Shown: positions 1-7,373 of the stretch, one piece after another | Layout of the letters: the number at the start of each line of letters is the position of its first letter | How positions within the stretch are numbered: position 1 is the first letter of the stretch | Source: Acidobacteriota bacterium | Lineage (GTDB): Bacteria; Acidobacteriota; Blastocatellia; Pyrinomonadales; Pyrinomonadaceae | Direction: 5' to 3' | NCBI GenBank assembly: GCA_003222855.1 | Contig: QHXH01000233.1 | Location: 1-10,867, forward strand | DNA: 10,867 nucleotides | The notes under the pieces: generated by a model | Seen by the model: only the letters and a program-made list of their open reading frames with translations | What the model was told of the DNA's origin: nothing | Databases searched by the model: none | Program-made: the position numbers and the translations under genes

Positions 1-2843
1 CAACCGGAAACATCAGCGCGCATCTCGCCGGAGCCGCGCAACCGGGAACTGATCTCGCGTCATTGTCAGGCGAGGTTGCATTGACCGCCGATCACGGCCT
101 GTTCCAAATTCAACGGGTCAACCTCCAAACCGCAGCCACGACATTGACCGCGTCGGGACAATTTTCGATCGAACAACCGGCGTCCAATCTCCGGGTCGAT
201 CTCTCTTCGACCGACGCGTCGGAACTGCAACGCTTACTGATTTCTTCCGGCGCACTCTCCGACATGGACGAGCAGTTTCGCACTTACGGAATCAATCTCG
301 GCGGCAAGCTGGCTTTTAACGGCACCCTGAACGGCGCATTGAAAAATCCTGTCGTCAACGGACACGCTGAATTGGGCTCGCTCATCGTTAATCAACGCGA
401 TCTGGGGTCGCTGACTGCGAACATTTCATCGACCGCTGCGGAGATGCGTGTCACCGATGGACGTTTAGCGCAGGCGACAGGCGGGAGCGCACAGTTTTCG
501 CTGGTTGTGCCGCGGACCGGCGAGAACAACGCCTCAATCGATGCGACGCTCGATCGCATGAACCTCGGCAATCTGGTTGTCGCGTTACCTTTCAGCGCGG
601 AAACGCGAGAGCAAATTGGCGACACGCAAGGCGATGTCTCCGGGACGGTACGAATCACCGGCATGCCGAACGCGATGAGCGGCGTCGCCGATATTCGTTC
701 GACCCAGGGCCGTCTGGCCGGCGAACCGCTGCAAAGTTTGACGGCGCACGCAACGTTCAGCGGATCCTCAGTTGACGTCGACCGCGTCGATCTGAATTTC
801 AACGCCGGCCACATCACTGCGTCGGGTAAGTATGACATCAAGACGAAGGCTTTCGATCTGACTGCCAGCGGCGAACGTGTTCAGCTTGAGCGGCTTCAGG
901 CGTTTGCTAGCCGGCCTAATTTTCCACAAGTGGCGGGCACAGCCACGATCAGAAACCTAAAAGCGTCAGGTGTGGGCGCCGAGGTTTCGACCTACACGAT
1001 CTCTTTTGATGCCGAGAGTAGCGACGTAACTGTTAACGGTAAACCAGCCGGGACGGTGGCTGTCGTTGGCCGAACAGAGAACCAGCAGCTAAGCGTCACC
1101 CTTACTTCCACCGGCTTATTGGGACAGCAGCCGCAATTGATCGTCGCGCACGTCGATCTTGGGAAAGAGAAACACCTTCCGGCCACTATTGAGTCCACCA
1201 TGAATGGCGCCGACATAACGCAACTGCTGAAAATCCTGGTGCCCGGCACGAATGTCGCCGTGAACGGCCGGGCCAGCGGAACCTTAAAGCTGGCGGGCGA
1301 TCTACTGGATGAAGATGGATACCCGACCATTCGCGGTTTGGTGGGCAATGCCACTCTGTCAGAATTGACCGTAAACATCGGCGAACCAAACCAGCAAATA
1401 ACTCTCTCTGCCGCAGAGCCCATCATCGTCGAAGTAACACCGAACGAAGTAATTTTTCACGACAGTCACTTAACCGGCACCCAAACAAACGTTACGGTCG
1501 GCGGAGCCGTTGCGACCGACACCGGCGGCCGCAATACGCTCGCGATCAACGGCCGCATAAACCTGCGAGTTCTCGGATTGTTCTCACCGGATGTGTTTTC
1601 TTCCGGCATCGCCGAGCTGGCCGTGAACGTCGGCGGCACGTATGAAAATCAACGAGTCACGGGCCGGGCCTCGGTTGCGGGGGCAACGATCTCAGTCTAT
1701 CTGGGCGATCAGAGAATCACGCTGGCGAATCTTCAGGGAGTTGTGCTGTTTAATGCGCACCAGGCGCAGATTGAAAAGCTCGACGGCACGCTCGGGGGTG
1801 GAAAGCTTACGGTCAGCGGCGGCGCGCAACTCGACGGCTTCTCGATCTCACAATTCCTCTTCAACGTCATCGGCACCAATATGACGTTGAATTATCCGCA
1901 GGACTTTCGTTCTACGGTCGATGCCGATCTGGAAGTACGCGGTACTCCAAAAGTCCAATTCATTCGCGGCGACGTGCGGGTGCGGCGCACCGAATATACG
2001 AAAGACATCGACCTCGCCGAGCTCATCAACCAACGACCGGCAACGTCGATCGAAGAAGGGGGCGAGTTCACCTTCACGGAAACCGCCAGGTTCGACAAGC
2101 TGCGAGTCGAAGGGCGCAACGCGCTCATCATGCGCAACAACCTTGGTGACCTGGTTGCTTCGGTCTCGCTGCAATTGGATGGACCAGTCAAGGATCCGAT
2201 TATCGAAGGCCGCATCACGGCGACGCGCGGCACGCTGAATTTCCGGAACAATCCGTACGAGATAACACGTGGCCTGATGTATTTTCCGGCCCGGCTGGGC
2301 GCTGATCCCGTCTTGAATATTGAGGCGCAATCCGTGATTCGCGGCTATCGCGTAACGGCGACGATCGAAGGCCCGCTGTCGCATCCGACGACCAGCGTCG
2401 GCGCCGAACCGTCTTTGCCGCAAGCCGACGTCGTGTCGTTAATTTTGACGGGCACGCTTTCGTCGACCGACACCAGCACCTCTGTTCTGGCCCAATCAGG
2501 TCTGGGCACAGCGGCGAGCTTGCTGACGGATGCGTTAATCAATGCGCCGATTTCGCGCGCAACGAACAAGCTATTCGGGCTTAGTTTGGAAATCAATCCG
2601 GTGATTACTCCAAACAGTTCGACACCGACGGCGCGTCTGACAGGAAAGCGGCAGATTACCAAAGATCTGACGGTGACTTACTCGACAAACATCGCGTCCG
2701 ATCCAAATCAGGTGTTGGCGGTTGAGTATCGCGTGTCGAACCGTATGTCATTCGTGGCGCAATACGAACAAGGCTCACAACGCAACCTAAGCACGCGAAA
2801 CAATAACTATAGTTTTGAGATCAGGTTCCGGAAGAGATTCTAG
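1..2843 (+). CDS. tamB: TamB, translocation and assembly module inner-membrane/periplasmic protein (C-terminal part, 5' end outside window)
   Basis: The frame is open from the first bases (first full codon at 3) to a TAG at 2841-2843, so about 946 C-terminal residues are visible and the N-terminal membrane anchor lies upstream. Most of the protein is repetitive short beta-strand sequence (many G-x-A/V-x-I/L-x-G units), as in the lipid-binding beta-taco of TamB/AsmA-like proteins. The last ~250 residues carry the TamB (DUF490) C-terminal pattern: a GLMYFPA segment, then DPVLNIEAQS, then SLPQADVVSLILTG, ending in an aromatic/basic strand (FEIRFRKRF). In the family, TamB spans the periplasm and its C-terminus docks on an Omp85 barrel (TamA or BamA) to help insert outer-membrane proteins or carry phospholipid. 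The Omp85 gene begins two bases after the stop, which supports this pairing. Composition matches the neighbours and I see no frameshift. Confidence 0.9.
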   Translation, partial: TGNISAHLAGAAQPGTDLASLSGEVALTADHGLFQIQRVNLQTAATTLTASGQFSIEQPASNLRVDLSSTDASELQRLLISSGALSDMDEQFRTYGINLGGKLAFNGTLNGALKNPVVNGHAELGSLIVNQRDLGSLTANISSTAAEMRVTDGRLAQATGGSAQFSLVVPRTGENNASIDATLDRMNLGNLVVALPFSAETREQIGDTQGDVSGTVRITGMPNAMSGVADIRSTQGRLAGEPLQSLTAHATFSGSSVDVDRVDLNFNAGHITASGKYDIKTKAFDLTASGERVQLERLQAFASRPNFPQVAGTATIRNLKASGVGAEVSTYTISFDAESSDVTVNGKPAGTVAVVGRTENQQLSVTLTSTGLLGQQPQLIVAHVDLGKEKHLPATIESTMNGADITQLLKILVPGTNVAVNGRASGTLKLAGDLLDEDGYPTIRGLVGNATLSELTVNIGEPNQQITLSAAEPIIVEVTPNEVIFHDSHLTGTQTNVTVGGAVATDTGGRNTLAINGRINLRVLGLFSPDVFSSGIAELAVNVGGTYENQRVTGRASVAGATISVYLGDQRITLANLQGVVLFNAHQAQIEKLDGTLGGGKLTVSGGAQLDGFSISQFLFNVIGTNMTLNYPQDFRSTVDADLEVRGTPKVQFIRGDVRVRRTEYTKDIDLAELINQRPATSIEEGGEFTFTETARFDKLRVEGRNALIMRNNLGDLVASVSLQLDGPVKDPIIEGRITATRGTLNFRNNPYEITRGLMYFPARLGADPVLNIEAQSVIRGYRVTATIEGPLSHPTTSVGAEPSLPQADVVSLILTGTLSSTDTSTSVLAQSGLGTAASLLTDALINAPISRATNKLFGLSLEINPVITPNSSTPTARLTGKRQITKDLTVTYSTNIASDPNQVLAVEYRVSNRMSFVAQYEQGSQRNLSTRNNNYSFEIRFRKRF
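2830..2836 (+). promoter_or_regulatory. Ribosome binding site of the Omp85 gene
   Basis: GGAAGAG lies inside the last codons of tamB, nine bases before the GTG at 2846. It decides the start: no other ATG, GTG or TTG lies in frame between here and the hydrophobic core of the signal peptide. Translation is probably coupled to tamB because the stop codon sits between this site and the start. Confidence 0.6.
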
Positions 2844-2845
2844 AA

Positions 2846-5800
2846 GTGAAGAGAAAGCAGAAGGCAGAAAGCAGAAGGCGGAATACCGGAACAGCGAAGC
2901 GCATTCTGTTTTTCTGCCTACTGCCTGCTGCCTACTGCTTACTAATCTTTTCTGCGGCCCACGCCCAGGTCGGCGACTTCGAGGGCCGCTCCATCGCCGC
3001 AGTCGATGTGGTGCTCGAAGGCACGCCGGCCGACCCAACTGCGCAAAGTGAGTTCAAAGCAATGCTGAAGGTCGACGCGGGGGGCGAATACTCAGCCGTT
3101 AACGTGCGCCAGTCCCTGCACGATCTTTACGCCTCAGGCCGCGTTGCCTCGGCGCGAGTGGAGGTTGACGAAACAGCGGCCGGCGCTCGTTCAGCCCCCA
3201 TTCGTGTTCGCTTCGTTGTGCAGCGACAAATCGTGATTGCCGGTGTCACCATCAGAATTGGACCAACGACCGGCACTCCCGTAGCGCCCGATGAGATCCG
3301 CGCCCGGCTGAATTTGCTCGAACCCGGGCGTCGCTTCTCAATTCCCGCGATCGAAAAGAACGCCGATGAGATTCAAACCTATTTGCGCGATCGCGGCTAC
3401 TATAAAGCCGCTGTCGAGCACGAGGAGATACCCGATCCGGCAGATGCGACGGGAACGCGCCGCATCGTGGTCTATACCATCACGCCGAATGAACAGGCTC
3501 ACGTGGGCCAATTCGTGATTGATCCGGCGCTCAACATTCCGAACGTAGCGCCAACTCTAAAATTGCAACCTGGCGCGGCATTCACCCGCGATTTATTGGG
3601 CGACGACCTAACCCGCATCAAGCAGGCGCTTATTGATAAGGGTTACATGGCGCCACAACTCGACGATCCAACCGTCCAGTTTGATCCTGAGAAAAATGAA
3701 ATCAATATCAAGCTGATCGGAAAAGTAGGACCAAAGGTCGAAGTATCGTTCCTGCATTACAATCTGAAGGAAAGCAAACAACAAAAGTTGTTGCCGCTCA
3801 AGCGCGAAGGAAATCTGGATTTTTCGGTCATCGATGAAGGCGGCCGCCGGGTCAAACTTCAACTTCAGGAGCAGGGTTACTTCTTCGCGGAAGTCACGCC
3901 GCTATGCACGGTGACGCCGCCGACGCCGAACACCGTTCAGAACGGCAGCGAGGAGACTTGTCACGATCTGAATCCATCCGAATTGGACGACCACACCATC
4001 AAGATCGTCTATGACGTTAACTTAAGACGACGCTTGAAACTCACTGACATTCGCATCACGGGAACGAATAAACTAACGATCGCTGACATCCTGCCGCAAT
4101 TGAAATCGCGCAAAGCGAGCGCCTTTGCTTTCCTTCCGTTCCTGGGGGGATACGGACGCGGCTTTACCAGCACCGCCTTGCTGGAACAGGACCAGCGGAC
4201 GATCAAATCTATGATGCGAGATCTGGGGTACCGACATGCTGACGTGAGTGTCCTGCAAGGTATCTCGCCCACACAAGACGATTTGATCATCACCTTTCAA
4301 GTCACTGAAGGAGCGCTCACGCGTGTCGCTGATATTCAGATTCAGGGCGCGAAAACAATTCCCGAAGATCGCCTGCGCCAGGAAATCACGATCGTCAAAG
4401 ATGCGCCTTATTCACCGTCGCAGGTTCGCGCCGATAATGATCAGCTGCTGAATGTTTATGCGCGCCTCGGTTACATCGAAGCCGAAGCGCGGCCTTCCAT
4501 CGATGAGCTGTCAAAGAAGGGAGGCGACGAGCAGGTCCGCGTCATCTTCAACATCAACAAGGAAGGCTCGAAAGCGATCGTTAACGAGATCGTTGTCAAC
4601 GGCGTGACCGGCAGCGCCGGCGTGCAGGAATCGAAACGGGCCGCAATTCGTCGTGCCATTCCTTTGTTACCGGGTGACCTCCTGCGCGCCGATCGAATCA
4701 CGGAAGCTGAGCGCGCACTTTACGTCACGGACGCGTTTCGCCAGGTGGTGATTACACAACAACCGGCGGGCGACGCGGGCAATGGCGTCAAGCGATACGA
4801 TGTGATTATCGACGTCGAAGAAAAACGCCCTCGCGTAATCGAATATGGCGGCGGCTATTCAACCGACACCGGCGTGCTCGGTTTGCTCGAACTGACGAAC
4901 GTGAACTTTATGAACAAGCTGCGACAGACAGCGATCCGCATTCGCGCCAGCCAGCGGCAGCAACTGGTCCGTTTTGAGTTTCTCGACCCGCGCTTCTTCC
5001 GCTATCGCACGCGCCAGTTTGCGCCGCTCGCACTTTCCGCCCAGTACCTGCGAGACTCGACCATCACGCGGTTTTTCCGCTCGACAATAGATCGCGGCAC
5101 GTTTGGAATCGTGCAGCGGCTTGATAGCAAGGGTAATCCGATCGATGAATTCGGCAACCGCGTGAGCCAGCCCACGATCGATCGGCTCACGCTGCGCGTC
5201 GAGACGCAACGCGTACTCAGTCAGAAATCGCACAGCATCGTCTTTTTCAATTACAACTACGAAGACGTGCGTCTGCGCAATATCGAAAGTCTTTTGATCA
5301 AGGACATCCTGCGACAGGATGCGGTAGTTCGCCTGTCGCGCTTCGGCAGTTCGTTTGTTTATGACACGCGCGAACGCTGCGAGCGGCGTTTGCCGGGAAC
5401 GGTGCCCGGCGAAGATGAAACGATTCGCGGTGGCGAAGTTTGTCGCTACAACCAGGTTGATGCGACGCGCGGACAATTCCTATCGGCCGATTATAGTTTT
5501 GCCGCTAAAGCGCTGGGCGGAAACACTGCCTTCAGTCGCTTCCTGGCGACCTACCACACCTACTACAAAACGAACCAATTGCGTAAGACTATATTCGCCG
5601 GCAACCTGACGGTTGGGCTCGCCGAAACTTTTTCGCCGCGCGATCGAAACGGCAACGGCCGTCTCGACGACTTCGATCGACTGCTGCCAATCAGTGAGCG
5701 TTTCTTCTCAGGCGGATCGACGACGCTGCGCGGCTTTGGTTATGAAGAGGCAGGTCCGCGTCAGGTGATCGTTCCCGTCGGAACATTTCGCAAGCCTAAC

Positions 5801-6217
5801 AAGGACCTTGTGGGGGTGAATCCCTTCACGGTTCCGATCGGCGGCAACGCCATGGTCGTTATGAATCTGGAAGCCCGCGTCCCGGTCACGGTTGACGTGC
5901 AGGTCGTGCCCTTCTATGACGGCGGCAATGTGTTCCGCAGCATCAAGGACATTCTGCATCCACAACCGATCACGCCGACCGGTAATTTTGTTGAGGATCT
6001 GAACGCACAAAACCTGCGTGTGCGCTGGAGCCATACGGTAGGCCTGGGTTTTCGACTAAAGACGCCGCTCGGCGGGGCGCTCGCGGTCGATTATGGGTTT
6101 TTGCTTAACCCGTCGAAGTTTTTGATTCCGCAAAACCTGAATACGGCGAATCCGACCACCGCGATTTATCGACTGCATCAGGGACAGATACAGTTTAGGT
6201 TTACGCAGACGTTTTAG
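2846..6217 (+). CDS. Omp85-superfamily outer-membrane assembly protein (BamA/TamA-like), seven predicted POTRA domains
   Basis: This 1123-residue protein probably folds and inserts outer-membrane proteins, or acts as the outer-membrane partner of TamB. Residues 1-40 form a signal peptide (basic n-region, hydrophobic core about 20-36, cleavage likely AHA|QV). By eye I divide residues ~46-660 into seven POTRA-like units of 80-100 residues, each with strands around a helix pair (for example RQSLHDLYASGR, QTYLRDRGYY, KLQLQEQGYF, NVYARLGYIEAEA). The barrel starts near residue 663 (EYGGGYSTDTG) and ends with a C-terminal phenylalanine strand (IQFRFTQTF). The conserved Omp85 loop-6 motif is L961-R-G-F964. 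Classical BamA has five POTRAs and TamA three, so the symbol is left open; the position next to tamB favours a TamA role. Residues 933-944 resemble a calcium loop, and two cysteine pairs occur. The GTG start has a good ribosome binding site at 2830-2836. Confidence 0.9.
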   Translation: MKRKQKAESRRRNTGTAKRILFFCLLPAAYCLLIFSAAHAQVGDFEGRSIAAVDVVLEGTPADPTAQSEFKAMLKVDAGGEYSAVNVRQSLHDLYASGRVASARVEVDETAAGARSAPIRVRFVVQRQIVIAGVTIRIGPTTGTPVAPDEIRARLNLLEPGRRFSIPAIEKNADEIQTYLRDRGYYKAAVEHEEIPDPADATGTRRIVVYTITPNEQAHVGQFVIDPALNIPNVAPTLKLQPGAAFTRDLLGDDLTRIKQALIDKGYMAPQLDDPTVQFDPEKNEINIKLIGKVGPKVEVSFLHYNLKESKQQKLLPLKREGNLDFSVIDEGGRRVKLQLQEQGYFFAEVTPLCTVTPPTPNTVQNGSEETCHDLNPSELDDHTIKIVYDVNLRRRLKLTDIRITGTNKLTIADILPQLKSRKASAFAFLPFLGGYGRGFTSTALLEQDQRTIKSMMRDLGYRHADVSVLQGISPTQDDLIITFQVTEGALTRVADIQIQGAKTIPEDRLRQEITIVKDAPYSPSQVRADNDQLLNVYARLGYIEAEARPSIDELSKKGGDEQVRVIFNINKEGSKAIVNEIVVNGVTGSAGVQESKRAAIRRAIPLLPGDLLRADRITEAERALYVTDAFRQVVITQQPAGDAGNGVKRYDVIIDVEEKRPRVIEYGGGYSTDTGVLGLLELTNVNFMNKLRQTAIRIRASQRQQLVRFEFLDPRFFRYRTRQFAPLALSAQYLRDSTITRFFRSTIDRGTFGIVQRLDSKGNPIDEFGNRVSQPTIDRLTLRVETQRVLSQKSHSIVFFNYNYEDVRLRNIESLLIKDILRQDAVVRLSRFGSSFVYDTRERCERRLPGTVPGEDETIRGGEVCRYNQVDATRGQFLSADYSFAAKALGGNTAFSRFLATYHTYYKTNQLRKTIFAGNLTVGLAETFSPRDRNGNGRLDDFDRLLPISERFFSGGSTTLRGFGYEEAGPRQVIVPVGTFRKPNKDLVGVNPFTVPIGGNAMVVMNLEARVPVTVDVQVVPFYDGGNVFRSIKDILHPQPITPTGNFVEDLNAQNLRVRWSHTVGLGFRLKTPLGGALAVDYGFLLNPSKFLIPQNLNTANPTTAIYRLHQGQIQFRFTQTF
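2852..2943. repeat. Inverted repeat of 7-base units (family A) inside the signal-peptide coding region
   Basis: The left arm at 2852-2883 is four purine-rich heptads (AGAAAGC, AGAAGGC, AGAAAGC, AGAAGGC) plus GGAA. The right arm at 2912-2943 is the matching pyrimidine-rich series (GCCTACT, GCCTGCT, GCCTACT, GCTTACT). Read as reverse complements, the arms agree at 26 of 32 positions, with a 28-base loop. The left arm begins three bases after the GTG start codon and encodes the basic n-region (residues ~3-13). The right arm encodes the hydrophobic core (residues ~23-33). In mRNA this would make a stem just downstream of the start. Confidence 0.8.
5642..5677 (+). other. EF-hand/dockerin-like calcium-binding loop within the Omp85 barrel
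   Basis: Codons for residues 933-944 read D-R-N-G-N-G-R-L-D-D-F-D. Acidic or amide residues sit at positions 1, 3, 5, 9 and 12, glycine at 6 and a hydrophobic residue at 8, which is the spacing of an EF-hand or dockerin-type calcium loop. It lies about 17 residues before the conserved barrel segment FFSGGSTTLRGF. Calcium binding is inferred from the pattern alone. Confidence 0.45.
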
Positions 6218-6241
6218 GGGACATGGCCAAGAGGTGAAAGC

Positions 6242-6430
6242 AGTGCAAATTGAAAATTGCAAATTAGAAATTGCAAATTTGGCAACGGGCGCTCGACCCA
6301 TCTCAGCAGAAATGTCTCATGATGTACGCCGTGGTGTGAGCAACCGGAAACACTCGCGAATGGATGGTGTGAACATGAAATCGGCAATTTGCAATTTGCA
6401 CTTTTCAATTTTCAGTTTTCAATTTCTTTC
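6242..6430. repeat. Inverted repeat of 7-base units (family B) spanning the leader and signal peptide of the SurA-like gene
   Basis: The left arm at 6242-6276 is five heptads (AGTGCAA, ATTGAAA, ATTGCAA, ATTAGAA, ATTGCAA). The right arm at 6389-6423 is the reverse-complement series (TTGCAAT, TTGCACT, TTTCAAT, TTTCAGT, TTTCAAT). The arms agree at about 28 of 35 positions with a loop of roughly 110 bases. The left arm lies in the untranslated leader, and the right arm encodes residues ~5-17 of the signal peptide. The AT-rich unit differs completely in sequence from the family A unit at 2852-2943, but the 7-base period and the layout are the same. Confidence 0.8.
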
Positions 6431-7106
6431 CTTGATCCTGGCCCTTTGTGCTGCGCTGTTTGCTCTCTCGGCCTCCGCAGATGCACAAGTTACGACCGAC
6501 AAAGCCGTCGCCACCATAACTAATGGTTCGCAAGCAATCCCGGATCTGATCACTTATTCAGATGTGATGTGGCAACTGGCACTCGAACCGGGTCGCGTCT
6601 TCGACCCGCGGCCTTCTTCGCCTGAGTTGAATCAGGCGCTAAGAACGCTCGAGGACCAATTGCTGATTCTGCAGGAAGCGCGAAAGCTGCCGCTGGCTGA
6701 AACCAACGAAGCGCAAAAGGAATTTGAAGACACAGTTAAAAAGCGGCGAGACGAACTGGCGCAGTCATTCGGTTCGCGCGCGCATCTCGAGGAGCGAATG
6801 TCGCGCGTCGGATTAAGCAGCGAGCACTTGGATGCCATTCTGCGCGACCGCGTCACGATCGAAAGATATCTGGCTTTTCGCTTTCGGGCGTTCGCGCTCG
6901 TGAGCGCCAGGGAAATTTCGGATCGTTATGAAAAAGAATATGGGCGGCTGCGTAATAGCGGCCGGATTGTCCCCACGCTCGATCAAGCTCGGGATCGGAT
7001 CGAACACGATCTGACGGAAGAGAAAATCGCCGAAGAGATCGACAAGTTCATAGACAATCTGCGCGACCAATCCGGAACCGAGATAGTTGTCTTGTATCCG
7101 GTGTAA
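6375..7106 (+). CDS. Secreted SurA N-terminal-domain-like protein (periplasmic chaperone candidate, no PPIase domain seen)
   Basis: From the ATG at 6375 the product is 243 residues, with a long signal sequence (residues 1-37, hydrophobic from ~F10 to L31, likely cleavage ADA|QV). The mature part starts with a short beta segment and ITYSDVMWQLALEPG, then charged helices rich in E, K and R (LEDQLLILQEARKL; RDELAQSFGSRAHLEERMSRVGLS; LRDRVTIERYLAFRFR). It ends with a helix plus strand (IDNLRDQ, EIVVLYPV). This order resembles the SurA/PrsA N-terminal chaperone module, including the C-terminal helix that packs on it. I cannot find a parvulin PPIase domain. Its place directly after TamB and Omp85 genes supports a role in escorting outer-membrane proteins. 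The frame stays open upstream to a GTG at 6234, but that start has no usable ribosome binding site and would bury the signal peptide. GGATGG at 6362-6367 suits the chosen start; an ATG at 6360 is the alternative. Confidence 0.7.
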   Translation: MKSAICNLHFSIFSFQFLSLILALCAALFALSASADAQVTTDKAVATITNGSQAIPDLITYSDVMWQLALEPGRVFDPRPSSPELNQALRTLEDQLLILQEARKLPLAETNEAQKEFEDTVKKRRDELAQSFGSRAHLEERMSRVGLSSEHLDAILRDRVTIERYLAFRFRAFALVSAREISDRYEKEYGRLRNSGRIVPTLDQARDRIEHDLTEEKIAEEIDKFIDNLRDQSGTEIVVLYPV

Positions 7107-7170
7107 GGCGATCTTGCCCAATAAGCCATTCGAACACCGAAGGCTATCTAACTCTTTCTTAGCAATCCGG

Positions 7171-7291
7171 TCTCATTCACACCTGGCTTGAGCCAGGTGA
7201 ACTGCTCCACGCTAGAGTCCGGAAACCGTTTAAACGGTTTCCGCTTCTCTGACACTCACGATCACCCGGCTGAAGCCGGGTGTGAATGAGA
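7171..7291. repeat. Symmetric three-hairpin palindromic element (REP/BIME- or MITE-like) between convergent genes
   Basis: Outer 19-base arms at 7171-7189 and 7273-7291 are inverted copies with one mismatch. Each end is itself a hairpin: 7180-7199 (stem CACCTGGCT/AGCCAGGTG) and 7263-7282 (stem CACCCGGCT/AGCCGGGTG). The centre is a perfect 24-base palindrome at 7220-7243 built around CCGTTTAAACGG, which sits almost exactly at the midpoint of the element. The spacers between the three hairpins are not complementary. It contains no gene and lies between the 3' ends of the SurA-like gene and the minus-strand SET gene, so it could also help end transcription from both sides. Confidence 0.8.
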
Positions 7292-7373
7292 ACTTCGACT
7301 TTCTTTCGGGCAAAGCCCCGTTTAGGCGGTTTTCTCGGCTGCTGGCTTATATCTCGACTTACGAGACCACCAG

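Noticed and set aside
1848..2423. Open frame on the minus strand (191 codons) inside tamB
   Set aside because: It is antisense to the conserved TamB C-terminal domain and has no recognisable features.
2852..2943. CRISPR-like or simple tandem repeat interpretation of the heptad arrays here and at 6242-6430
   Set aside because: Units are 7 bases and contiguous with no unique spacers. The reverse-complement arrangement of the two arms shows inverted arrays instead.
4859..5476. Open frame on the minus strand (205 codons) inside the Omp85 gene
   Set aside because: It is fully antisense to the conserved barrel region, has no domain, and its reading frame follows from codon bias of the real gene.
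6234..6374. Upstream extension of the SurA-like gene to a GTG at 6234
   Set aside because: It would add 47 residues, partly encoded by the repeat arm, in front of a signal peptide, and the only GAGG overlaps the GTG itself. A start at 6375 (or 6360) exposes the signal peptide.
7292..7373. Classical intrinsic terminator downstream of the SET gene
   Set aside because: Only short GC-rich complementarity (GGGC/GCCC near 7308-7319) is seen, with no U-run in either direction.
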